Below are positions 35,230 through 42,819 of a stretch of 64,000 bases of DNA, in pieces (positions within the stretch are counted from its first letter, which is position 1; every line of letters starts with the position of its first letter). Where the stretch lies: the NCBI RefSeq assembly GCF_017639205.1, contig NZ_CP071139.1:1550001-1614000 (forward strand), written 5' to 3'. Both the position numbers and the translations under genes were made by a program. A model generated the notes under the pieces. That model saw only the letters and a list, made by a program, of their open reading frames with translations. It searched no databases and was not told where the DNA came from. This stretch comes from Streptomyces nojiriensis. Its GTDB lineage: Bacteria > Actinomycetota > Actinomycetes > Streptomycetales > Streptomycetaceae.

Positions 35230-36630
35230 ATGAGCCTCACCCTGCCCGCGCCCGTCACCGATCCGCTGGACGAGGACGGGCTCCGGGGCGGCGCGCCGCG
35301 GGTGCCCGCGCCCGACCTGGTCGAGTTCGCCGCGCACGCCAACACCCGCCTGAGAGAGCGCGATTCCGTCCTGTACGACCTGCTGGCCCGGGAGTCGGCG
35401 CGCCAGCGCGACACCCTGATGATGGTCGCGGCGTCCAGCGTCGCCGATCCCTCCGTCCTGGCCTGCGAGGGCAGCGCGCTCGGCAATCTGACCGCCGAGG
35501 GCTTCCCCGGGAACCGCTACCACGCCGGCTGCGGGGTCGCCGACGAGATCGAGCGCCTCGCGATCGACCGGGCCCGCGCCGCCTTCGGGGCCGAGGACGC
35601 GATCGTGCAGCCGCACTCGGGGTCCTCCGCCAACCTCGCCGTGATCACGGCGCTGCTGAGCCCCGGTGACTCCCTGCTCGGGCTGGACCTGGACTGCGGG
35701 GGCCACCTCACCCACGGCTCCCCCGCCTCGGTGACCGGCCGCTACTACCGCGCCCACGGCTACCGGGTGACACCGGAGGGGCTGCTCGACTACGACCAGA
35801 TCCGCGAACTGGCCCTGGAGCACCGCCCGAAGCTGATCGTCTGCGGGGCGAGCGCGTACCCGCGCAGCATCGACTTCGCCCGTTTCCGGGAGATCGCGGA
35901 CGAGGCCAACGCCTATCTCCTGGCCGACATCTCGCACATCGCGGGACTGGTCGCGGCCGGCCTCCACCAGAGCCCCGTCGACCACGCCCACGTGACCACC
36001 ACCAGCACCTACAAGCAGCTGTACGGTCCGCGCGGCGGTCTGATCCTGCTCGGCCGGGAGGCCCGCAAGGCCGGACCGGAGCGCGGCACCCTGGCCGCGA
36101 CCCTGCGCCGTGCCGTGTTCCCCTTCACCCAGGGCACCCCCGACCTGGCGTCGGTGGCAGCCAAGGCGCGCGCCCTGGACTTCGTGGCGAGCCCCGACTT
36201 CGCCGAGGTCGCCAAGCGGCTCGCCGACGGCGCGCAGGCGATCGCCGAACGGCTCCTGGACCGGGGGTTCCGGCTGGTCACCGGCGGCACCGACACCCAC
36301 ATGGTGCTGCTCGACCTGCGCGGCACCGGCGTCACCGGGGACATCGCCGAGCAGGCCCTGGAGTCCTGCGGGATCGTCGTCAACCGCAACCGGGTTCCCG
36401 GCGACACCACACCGGTCCGGGTGACCGGCGGCCTGCGGCTCGGCACCAACACGCTGGCCGCGCGCGGGATGGACCACGCGGTGGCCGCCGAGTGCGCCGA
36501 CCTGGTCGCCGACGTCCTCACGGCGCTGCGCGCGCAGGGCGGCGTACTGCCGGACGTGCTGCGCGACCGGGTGCGCACCCGGGTGTCCGAGCTGTGCGCC
36601 GCCCACCCCCTGCCGGGGTATCTGCCGTGA
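35230..36630 (+). CDS. Serine hydroxymethyltransferase homologue, candidate alpha-methylserine synthase
   Basis: A 466-residue PLP enzyme of the GlyA family. The PLP lysine is K262 in TTTSTYKQLYGPRGG (housekeeping SHMT has TTTTHKTLxGPRGG). VQPHSGSSANLAV, GGHLTHGS and ADISHIAGLVAAGLH are also clear. It departs from housekeeping enzymes at several places: RYHAGCG instead of RYYGGCE, STYK instead of TTHK, and PFTQGTP instead of PxxQGGP. Position directly after the Cy-A-PCP gene matches FmoH, which transfers hydroxymethyl from methylene-tetrahydrofolate to D-alanine to give alpha-methyl-L-serine (from memory). A plain serine/glycine role is less likely. Its stop overlaps the next start as GTGA. 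Confidence 0.85.
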   Translation: MSLTLPAPVTDPLDEDGLRGGAPRVPAPDLVEFAAHANTRLRERDSVLYDLLARESARQRDTLMMVAASSVADPSVLACEGSALGNLTAEGFPGNRYHAGCGVADEIERLAIDRARAAFGAEDAIVQPHSGSSANLAVITALLSPGDSLLGLDLDCGGHLTHGSPASVTGRYYRAHGYRVTPEGLLDYDQIRELALEHRPKLIVCGASAYPRSIDFARFREIADEANAYLLADISHIAGLVAAGLHQSPVDHAHVTTTSTYKQLYGPRGGLILLGREARKAGPERGTLAATLRRAVFPFTQGTPDLASVAAKARALDFVASPDFAEVAKRLADGAQAIAERLLDRGFRLVTGGTDTHMVLLDLRGTGVTGDIAEQALESCGIVVNRNRVPGDTTPVRVTGGLRLGTNTLAARGMDHAVAAECADLVADVLTALRAQGGVLPDVLRDRVRTRVSELCAAHPLPGYLP

Positions 36631-37331
36631 CCTTCAGCGGCTTCCCGCCCTCGGCACTGCGCCTGTACGAGGACCTCGCGGCCGACAACAGCAAGGAGGC
36701 GTGGCGGCTGCGCCACCGCGAGCGGTACGAGCGTGACGTACGTGCGCCGATGGACGAGCTGGCCGCCGAACTGAGCATGCATTTCAAGGAGTCGGCCTTC
36801 GCGGAGTCCACCGGGTCGGGCGGGGTGCGGGTGCTCGGCCCGGTCCGGGACACGCGGATGTCCCACGACAAGTCCCCGTACAAGACCTACCAGGGCGCCT
36901 ATCTGGATCTGCTGCCCTGCCTGGGCCTCTGGGTGCACCTGGACCGGCACGGCCTCTACGCCTCGGGCCGCTGGTACCCCTACGCCGGGGCCGAGGTCGC
37001 CCGGTACCGCGCCGCCGTCGAGCAGGAGGACGGCGGCGCGGAGCTGGCCGCGATCGTGGGCCGGCTGGAGGAGCAGGGGTTCACCCTGGGCGGCGACCGG
37101 CTCAAGTCCCGGCCGCGGGGGGTCCCGGCGGACCACCCGCGGCTGGGGCTGCTGCGCCACCGCAAGATCGACGCGGGGCGCCGCCACGGTCCGGACGCCG
37201 GGCTGCACACGGCGCGCGCCGGGGAGCTGGTACGGGAGACCTGGCAGCTGGTGCGCCCGCTGCTGGACTGGGTGGCGGCCCGCGAACTCACCCCACAGCC
37301 CCGCGAGCGAGGAGTTGACGTACCGTCATGA
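36627..37331 (+). CDS. DUF2461 family protein
   Basis: A 234-residue cytoplasmic protein of the DUF2461/TIGR02453 family: RVLGPVRDTRMSHDKSPYKTYQGAY near residue 70 (recognised in two parts) and the C-terminal LLRHRKID. Its chemistry is not known to me. The GTG at 36627 overlaps the stop of the SHMT homologue (GTGA) and its own stop overlaps the next start (ATGA), so it is translationally coupled on both sides. That tight coupling suggests it acts with the two PLP enzymes around it, although its presence in a biosynthetic cluster is unexpected. Confidence 0.75.
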   Translation: MTFSGFPPSALRLYEDLAADNSKEAWRLRHRERYERDVRAPMDELAAELSMHFKESAFAESTGSGGVRVLGPVRDTRMSHDKSPYKTYQGAYLDLLPCLGLWVHLDRHGLYASGRWYPYAGAEVARYRAAVEQEDGGAELAAIVGRLEEQGFTLGGDRLKSRPRGVPADHPRLGLLRHRKIDAGRRHGPDAGLHTARAGELVRETWQLVRPLLDWVAARELTPQPRERGVDVPS

Positions 37332-38398
37332 CCATCGGGAGTTTCGAGACCGTCGACCTGCGCAGCGACACGGTGACCCGGCCGGGTCCCGGGATGCGGG
37401 CCGCGATGGCCGCGGCCGAGGTCGGCGACGACCTGTTCGGCGAGGACCCGACCGTCCGCGCGCTGGAGGACCGGCTCGCCGGGCTCTTCGGCTTCTCCGG
37501 GGCCCTGTTCACCCCGTCCGGGGTGATGGCCAACCAGATCGCCCTCCAGCTCCTCGTCGGTCCCGGCGAGGAGCTGGTGTGCGACGCCGAGGCGCACGTC
37601 CTGGCGCACGAGGAGGCCTCACCGGCCCGCTACGGCGGGATCCAGACGCGCACGGTGACGGCCGAGCGCGGGGTGGTCACCGCGGAGCTGCTGGCCGGGG
37701 TGGTCCGGCGGGGGAACCCGTACACGCTCGGCACCCGTGCGGTGGAGGTGGAGCAGACCCACACCCGGGCCGGCGGTACGGTCCACCCGCTGGACACGCT
37801 GCGCGCCGTACGGGAACTGACGTCCGGCGCGGGCCTGGCGGTCCACATGGACGGGGCCCGGATCTGGAACGCGATGGCCGCGACCGGCACTTCGGCACGC
37901 CAGTACGGGCGCACGGCCGACTCGCTGTCCGTGTGCCTGTCGAAGGGGCTGGGCGCGCCGGTCGGGTCGGTGCTCCTGCTGTCGGCCGAAAGGCTGCCGC
38001 GGGCCCGGAAGCTGCGGCACGGTCTGGGCGGCGGCATGCGCCAGTCGGGCATCCTGGCGGCTGCGGGACTGTACGCCCTGGACCACCACGTGGAGCGGAT
38101 CGCCGAGGACCACGCCAACGCCGCGCTGCTGGCGGCGGGGCTGCGGGACGCGGGGTTCACCGTGCGCCCGCCGGAGACCAACATCGTCCTCATCGAGGTT
38201 CCCGGCGCCGACGAGGTCGTCGCACGGGCGGCGCAGGAAGGAGTACTGGTGACCGCGCCCGGTCCGGAGACGGTCCGGCTGGTCACCCATCTGGACGCAG
38301 GACGAGAGGCGTGCCGGCGGGCCCTCGGGGTGCTGGCCGCCGTGATGACCGATGCCGTCACCGGGTCGCGGGACACCGCGGCCGCGGGACGCTCGTAA
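37328..38398 (+). CDS. Threonine aldolase family PLP enzyme
   Basis: A 356-residue PLP enzyme of the low-specificity threonine aldolase family. Visible are VDLRSDTVTRPGPGMRAAM at the start, DDLFGEDPTV near 35, a PLP Asp/Arg site VHMDGARIWNA near 177, and the lysine in CLSKGLGAPVGS near 200. Family members cleave beta-hydroxy-alpha-amino acids into glycine and an aldehyde. In this cluster a beta-hydroxytryptophan, made by the P450 on the A-PCP protein, would be a fitting substrate and would give indole-3-carbaldehyde for the aldehyde dehydrogenase at 61091-62674. That link is inferred. The start overlaps the DUF2461 stop. Confidence 0.85.
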   Translation: MTIGSFETVDLRSDTVTRPGPGMRAAMAAAEVGDDLFGEDPTVRALEDRLAGLFGFSGALFTPSGVMANQIALQLLVGPGEELVCDAEAHVLAHEEASPARYGGIQTRTVTAERGVVTAELLAGVVRRGNPYTLGTRAVEVEQTHTRAGGTVHPLDTLRAVRELTSGAGLAVHMDGARIWNAMAATGTSARQYGRTADSLSVCLSKGLGAPVGSVLLLSAERLPRARKLRHGLGGGMRQSGILAAAGLYALDHHVERIAEDHANAALLAAGLRDAGFTVRPPETNIVLIEVPGADEVVARAAQEGVLVTAPGPETVRLVTHLDAGREACRRALGVLAAVMTDAVTGSRDTAAAGRS

Positions 38399-38424
38399 GC
38401 AGCGGAAGAGAGCGAAGTAGCAGC

Positions 38425-39006
38425 ATGAGTTTAGAAGTACGGCCCGCCACGGCGGATCTGTGGGACGACATCCGCCGGGTGCTCCAGCCGAAGAAGAGCG
38501 CGCACACGTGCTGGTGCATGGCGTGGCGGCTGTCCACCGGCGAGTACGGGCGGCTCACGGCGGACGAGCGGGGCGAGCACCTGCGCGGCCTGATGGAGAA
38601 GGCCGATCCGCCGCCCGGGGTCCTCGGGTTCCTGGACGGCGAGGTGGCGGGCTGGTGCAACGTGGCCCCGCGCCGCCAGCTCGACCGGCTGACCTCCTCG
38701 AAGACGATCACACCGGTGGACGATCTGCCCGTGTGGTCGGTGACCTGCTTCGTCGTGCGCAAGGACTTCCGCGGCAAGGGGGTCGCCTCGGGCCTGCTGG
38801 AGGGGGCCGTCGAGCACGCGCGTGCCCACGGTGCGCCCGCCGTCGAGGGGTATCCGGTGGACCCGGAGGGCGGCCGGGTGAATCCCACCCTCGCCTATGT
38901 CGGGACGATGGACATGTTCGAGCGGGCGGGCTTCCGGCGGGTCCGCCGCACCGAGGCCAAGAGCGACAAGCGGCACCGCTGGGTCATGCGCCGCGACCTG
39001 GTCTGA
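38425..39006 (+). CDS. GNAT family N-acetyltransferase with TTA at codon 3
   Basis: A 193-residue GNAT protein. HTCWCMAWRLSTGEYG near residue 27 marks a subgroup with a Cys-x-Cys start; motif A is CFVVRKDFRGKGVASGLLEG near 112, and VGTMDMFERAGFRRV near 166 closes the fold. The ATG at 38425 begins 26 bases after the aldolase gene. The third codon (38431-38433) is TTA, implying bldA-dependent translation. It is last in the rightward operon, and a terminator follows. It may acetylate an intermediate or the product (tailoring or self-protection); no substrate evidence exists. Confidence 0.8.
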   Translation: MSLEVRPATADLWDDIRRVLQPKKSAHTCWCMAWRLSTGEYGRLTADERGEHLRGLMEKADPPPGVLGFLDGEVAGWCNVAPRRQLDRLTSSKTITPVDDLPVWSVTCFVVRKDFRGKGVASGLLEGAVEHARAHGAPAVEGYPVDPEGGRVNPTLAYVGTMDMFERAGFRRVRRTEAKSDKRHRWVMRRDLV

Positions 39007-39023
39007 CATCCCTCGTGGTACAC

Positions 39024-39056
39024 GGAAGGGGCTCCCGCGGTGCGGGGGCCCCTTCC
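39024..39056. terminator. Terminator between convergent cluster operons
   Basis: A 15-base stem, 39024-39038 with 39042-39056 (GGAAGGGGCTCCCGC against GCGGGGGCCCCTTCC), has one G-T pair and a 3-base loop. It lies between the GNAT gene ending at 39006 and the leftward acyl-CoA dehydrogenase gene ending at 39070, and can end both operons. Confidence 0.75.
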
Positions 39057-39069
39057 TCGTGTGCGCCGG

Positions 39070-40218
39070 TCAGGGCGTGTGCGCCGCGATGTCCCAGAGG
39101 TGGGCGGGACGCCCGCAGCGCAGGGCCTCCCAGGCCGCGCGCCGGTAGCAGCCCGCCACCAGGCCGTCCCGGACCAGGCCCGAGGCGCCGTGCAGATGGA
39201 CCGCGTCACGGGTCACGTCGAGGGTGGTCTCCGCCGTGAGGGCGATCAGGCCGGCGGCCTCCCCCGCGGTGAGCCGGTCCTCGTCGAGGTCCCGGGCCGC
39301 GTCCCCCACGGCCCAGCGCACGGCGTCGAGCCGGGCCAGCAGCCCCGCCACGCGCAGCCGGGGGCCCTGGTGTTTGACCAGGGCCTGGCCGAACTGCTGC
39401 CGGCCGCGGATCCGGGAGACGACCGCGGTCAGGGCGGCCGCCGTGATCCCGGCCAGCAGCGAGGCCTGGTGGACGGCCGCGCGCAGCCCCACGCGGGCGA
39501 GGGCCTGTTCGGCGGCGAGGCCGCTGAGCAGCACCGCCTCGGCGGGCAGCCGTACCTCGTCGAAGACGGCACTGGCGACGGCTCCCCCGCCGTGGTCGCG
39601 CAGCGGACGGACCCGGACGCCCTCGGTGGGCAGGGGTACGAGCGCCACGCACGGGCCGTCGGGCCCGCCGGCCAGGACCAGCAGGGCGCCAGGGCCGACT
39701 CCGGCGGCGAAGGGGCCACCGGTTCCGGTGAGGACGACGGCGCCGGTGTCCGGATCCGGCTTCCAGGTGATGCCCGGCGGTACGGTGCCGCGCGGATCGG
39801 GCAGCCGGCCCGGCACGGCGATCTCCAGTTCCCCGGTGCGTACCCGGTCCAGGAGGCTCTCGGCGGCTTCGGGGGCCAGCGGGCCGAGGCCGGAGACCAG
39901 GTCCACGGCGAGGAGGGTGTCGGTCAGCGGGACGGGCTGCATGGCGTTGCCCGCCTCCTCGCACACCATGGCGATGACCGCCTGGCCGAGGTCGAGCCCG
40001 TCGTGCCCGATGGGCAGGGCGAACTCCCACGCGCCGACCTGGCTCAGCGCCTCCCAGGCGCCGCCGGGGGTGTCCCCGTCGACCTCCAGGCCCTGGCGCA
40101 CGGTGAGCCGGAGCTGCCGGAAGAGCGAGTCCTCGTCCTCCCGCTCCCGCCAGCGCTCGGACGCCGCCGCCGGACCCTGGCCGCCCGTACCGTTCCCGCC
40201 TACCGCCTGTGATGTCAC
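39070..40218 (-). CDS. Acyl-CoA dehydrogenase-like protein, second of a pair
   Basis: A 382-residue member of the acyl-CoA dehydrogenase fold: an N-terminal helical part, VGAWEFALPIGHDGLDLGQAV near 62, a middle beta-domain, and a C-terminal helical domain with GRQQFGQALVKHQG near 270 and AVHLHGASGL near 340. The usual FAD-loop EPxAGSD is not seen in the middle part. The GTG at 40218 overlaps the stop of the preceding dehydrogenase gene (GTGA). Such adjacent, unequal pairs in actinobacteria form alpha2-beta2 enzymes with one FAD site per heterodimer, so the two probably work as one enzyme on a carrier- or CoA-bound acyl group of the peptide. Confidence 0.8.
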   Translation of the reverse strand: MTSQAVGGNGTGGQGPAAASERWREREDEDSLFRQLRLTVRQGLEVDGDTPGGAWEALSQVGAWEFALPIGHDGLDLGQAVIAMVCEEAGNAMQPVPLTDTLLAVDLVSGLGPLAPEAAESLLDRVRTGELEIAVPGRLPDPRGTVPPGITWKPDPDTGAVVLTGTGGPFAAGVGPGALLVLAGGPDGPCVALVPLPTEGVRVRPLRDHGGGAVASAVFDEVRLPAEAVLLSGLAAEQALARVGLRAAVHQASLLAGITAAALTAVVSRIRGRQQFGQALVKHQGPRLRVAGLLARLDAVRWAVGDAARDLDEDRLTAGEAAGLIALTAETTLDVTRDAVHLHGASGLVRDGLVAGCYRRAAWEALRCGRPAHLWDIAAHTP

Positions 40219-41405
40219 GGCCGTACCTCCGCCCCTGAGTCGAGACGCAGCCGGGCCAGCGTCTCCAGCATCATTTCGGCGGTGCCGCCCGATATCCGCA
40301 TCCCCGGGGCTTCGCGCAACGCCGCATCGAGTGGGTGTGCCACCCCGTCGACCTCGGGGTCGTCGAGGGTCATGCTGCGGTCGCCGTCGAGTTCAGCGGC
40401 CCACCAGGCCACCTCGGCGGCGAGCTCGGTGGTGTACCACTTGGCGGCGGCGGCCTCGTCCTCGTTGAGTTCGCCCCGGTCGAGGCGGGTGAGGACGCGG
40501 CGGACCAGCGTGCCCGCCGCGAGCAGCCGGGCGTTGAGTTTGGCCAGACCGATCTGGTCGTGCTGGCCGGCCTCCAGCCGGTCGGTGTGGACCTCCAGCC
40601 GTTCCACGGCGGCCCGGTACCAGCGCAGCGCCTTGACGTAGTAGTCGAGGCCGGTGCGCTCGAAGGCGAGGGTCTTGACGACGATCGCCCAGCCCTGGCC
40701 GGTCTCGCCGACCACGTCTTCGGCCGTCACGGCCACGCCGTCTAGGGTGACCTCGTGGAAGGCGTCGTCTCCCATGCCCGGGATCTGCCGGATGGTGACC
40801 CCGGGCTGGGCGAGGGGGACGAGGAACAGGCTGAAGGCGTCGTCCTCGCCGCGGGCCAGGCACAGGCCGTAGTCGGCGAGCCGGGCGAACAGCGAGTGGA
40901 CCTTGGTGCCGTACAGCTTGTAGCCGCCCTTGCCGTCGGAGACGGCGCGGGTGGAGAGGATGTTGAGGTCGGAGCCGGCCTGGGGTTCGCTGAACAGCAC
41001 GCAGCCGAAGGCGGTGCCGGCCGCGAACTCCGGCAGGTGCCGGGCCTTCATCGCCGGGCTCGCGACGCCCAGCAGGGTGGATCCGACGATCTGTACGGTG
41101 AGCGTGTGCAGCAGGTCGGGGACGTCGTGCATGGCCAGTTCCTCGACCAGCACGGCGGCCGCGACCTGGCTGATGCCGCGGCCGCCGTACTCCTCGGGCC
41201 ACTGGGGCGCGAGGAGGCCCTGCTCGCCCAGGGCCCGGTGGATGGGCCGGGGGTCGCGGGTGCGCCGGGCCTCGGCCACCGGGGCCGAGACCAGGATGTC
41301 GTGGATGTCCTCGCGCAGGGCCCGCATGGGGGTGCGGGGCACGTCGGCTCCGCTCCGTACGAGCCCGCAGTCCGCGGGCGCACGGTAGAACTCGGTGGTG
41401 AGCAC
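40215..41405 (-). CDS. Acyl-CoA dehydrogenase, first of a pair
   Basis: A 396-residue FAD acyl-CoA dehydrogenase. APQWPEEYGGRGIS near residue 73, the FAD-binding FSEPQAGSDLNILST near 142 and the C-terminal ISGGTAEMMLETLARLRL are typical. It would introduce a double bond into an acyl thioester. The GTG at 41405 has GGGAG upstream and starts 10 bases after the free-standing C-domain gene; a longer start would run into that gene. It is coupled to the second dehydrogenase. Inside an NRPS operon the likely substrate is a PCP-bound residue, to give a dehydroamino acid or unsaturated acid; this is inferred. Confidence 0.85.
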   Translation of the reverse strand: MLTTEFYRAPADCGLVRSGADVPRTPMRALREDIHDILVSAPVAEARRTRDPRPIHRALGEQGLLAPQWPEEYGGRGISQVAAAVLVEELAMHDVPDLLHTLTVQIVGSTLLGVASPAMKARHLPEFAAGTAFGCVLFSEPQAGSDLNILSTRAVSDGKGGYKLYGTKVHSLFARLADYGLCLARGEDDAFSLFLVPLAQPGVTIRQIPGMGDDAFHEVTLDGVAVTAEDVVGETGQGWAIVVKTLAFERTGLDYYVKALRWYRAAVERLEVHTDRLEAGQHDQIGLAKLNARLLAAGTLVRRVLTRLDRGELNEDEAAAAKWYTTELAAEVAWWAAELDGDRSMTLDDPEVDGVAHPLDAALREAPGMRISGGTAEMMLETLARLRLDSGAEVRP

Positions 41406-41415
41406 GGGCAACTCC

Positions 41416-42819
41416 CTAGGTGGTGAGCGGGGATGCGGGCGCGGCGGCGGCCCGGTCCAGCACGTCCTCGATTCCGGTGAGCAGCCCTCGCACGTCCTCG
41501 GGCGTGGCCGCGTGGCGGTTGTACTCGGCGGTGCCGCCGATCTCGCCGTCCCGTTCCACGAGGCCGATGCAGGCGAGTGCCGCGGCCGGGTCGGGGCTGT
41601 AGAGCTCCAGGTGCCGGGCGGGGGGCCCGGGCAGCTGGCCGACCTCGATGCCCGGCAGGTCCAGGGGGACCGACGGGTAGTTGTGGAGGGCGAACAGGAC
41701 GTTGTACGGCGGGGGTGTTCCGTCGCCGAACAGGACGTCCACGGGCAGGCGTTGGTGGGCGAGCGCCTCGGCCACCGCGGCCCGGGTGCGGTGCAGCAGC
41801 TCACGGAAGGCGGGGCCGCCCGCGAGGTCGAGCCGGATCGGTACGACGGTGGTGAACTGCCCGACGGCGCCTTCGAGCGGTCCGGCGAACCGGCCGGCCG
41901 CCGGGGTGCCGATCACCACGGAGGTACGGCCCTCCCTGCGGGCCAGTACGACGGCCAGCGCGGCGAGCAGGGTCATGAACGGGGTGGCTCCCTCGGCCGC
42001 GCCCAGCTCGAGCCCGGCGTCGACCGGCCCGCGGGCGAGCCGTACGGGCAGGTGGCCCCGTTCGAATCCGCCGGGCGCCCGGGGTGCGGGCGGGTCGGCG
42101 GCGAACACCGCGCGGCGGCGGGCGAGTTCGGCGGATCCGTCGGGTCCGGCGAGCCACCGGTGCTGCCAGTCGGCGTAGTCGGGGAACTGGAGCTCGGGCG
42201 GGGCCGCCCCGGCCGCACCCTCTCCCTCGCGGTAGCCGGCGGCCAGGTCCGCGAGGAAGACCCCGGAGGACCAGCCGTCGAAGACCGCGAGGTGGGAGGC
42301 GAGGATCAGGACGTGCTCGTCGGGGGCGAGCCGCAGCAGCCGGAACGCGCTGGTGCGGCCGCTCTCCAGGTCGAGGACGGTGGAGGCGCTCTCGGTGATC
42401 TGCAGGGCCACGCGTTCGGCGGCGGCCTGCGGGGTGAAGCCCGAGAGGTCGGCCCGGGTGAGCCGCAGCACCGGTTCCCCGTCCACGTGCAGCCTCGGCT
42501 GGCCGGTGGTGGAGACGGTGAGCCGGGTGCGCAGCGCCTCGTGGCGGCGCAGCACCCCGGTGAGGGCCCCGGTGAGGCGCCGGGGGTCGAGCGGGCCGGT
42601 CAGCCGCAGCGCGTGCGAGCCGGTGGCGACGGCCGGATGGGTGCGCTCGCGGCGCCAGAGCCGGGACTGGAGCGCGGTGGGGGGCACCGGCCCCGCGCCG
42701 GAGCGCGGGGCCGGGTGGGCGGGCACGGGCTGCCGGGCGGCCAGCATCAGCCGGGCGAGTTCGCGCTTCGCCTCGGGGAGCGCGGCGAGCGCTCCTTCGA
42801 GCCCGGCCGGGTCGGCCAT
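41416..42819 (-). CDS. Free-standing NRPS condensation domain
   Basis: A 467-residue protein that is a single C domain with a short N-terminal helical part (LEGALAALPEAKRELARLML). LQSRLWRRERTHPAVATGS is the C1 region, and the active-site motif reads SHLAVFDGWS, keeping the second, catalytic His and the Asp but with Ser for the first His. VGQFTTVVPIRLDL and NVLFALHNYPSVPL are later C-domain motifs. There is no A or PCP domain. Its ATG shares one base with the stop of the C-A-PCP gene upstream. It may make an extra amide or ester bond, or act in trans on a free amine. Confidence 0.85.
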   Translation of the reverse strand: MADPAGLEGALAALPEAKRELARLMLAARQPVPAHPAPRSGAGPVPPTALQSRLWRRERTHPAVATGSHALRLTGPLDPRRLTGALTGVLRRHEALRTRLTVSTTGQPRLHVDGEPVLRLTRADLSGFTPQAAAERVALQITESASTVLDLESGRTSAFRLLRLAPDEHVLILASHLAVFDGWSSGVFLADLAAGYREGEGAAGAAPPELQFPDYADWQHRWLAGPDGSAELARRRAVFAADPPAPRAPGGFERGHLPVRLARGPVDAGLELGAAEGATPFMTLLAALAVVLARREGRTSVVIGTPAAGRFAGPLEGAVGQFTTVVPIRLDLAGGPAFRELLHRTRAAVAEALAHQRLPVDVLFGDGTPPPYNVLFALHNYPSVPLDLPGIEVGQLPGPPARHLELYSPDPAAALACIGLVERDGEIGGTAEYNRHAATPEDVRGLLTGIEDVLDRAAAAPASPLTT

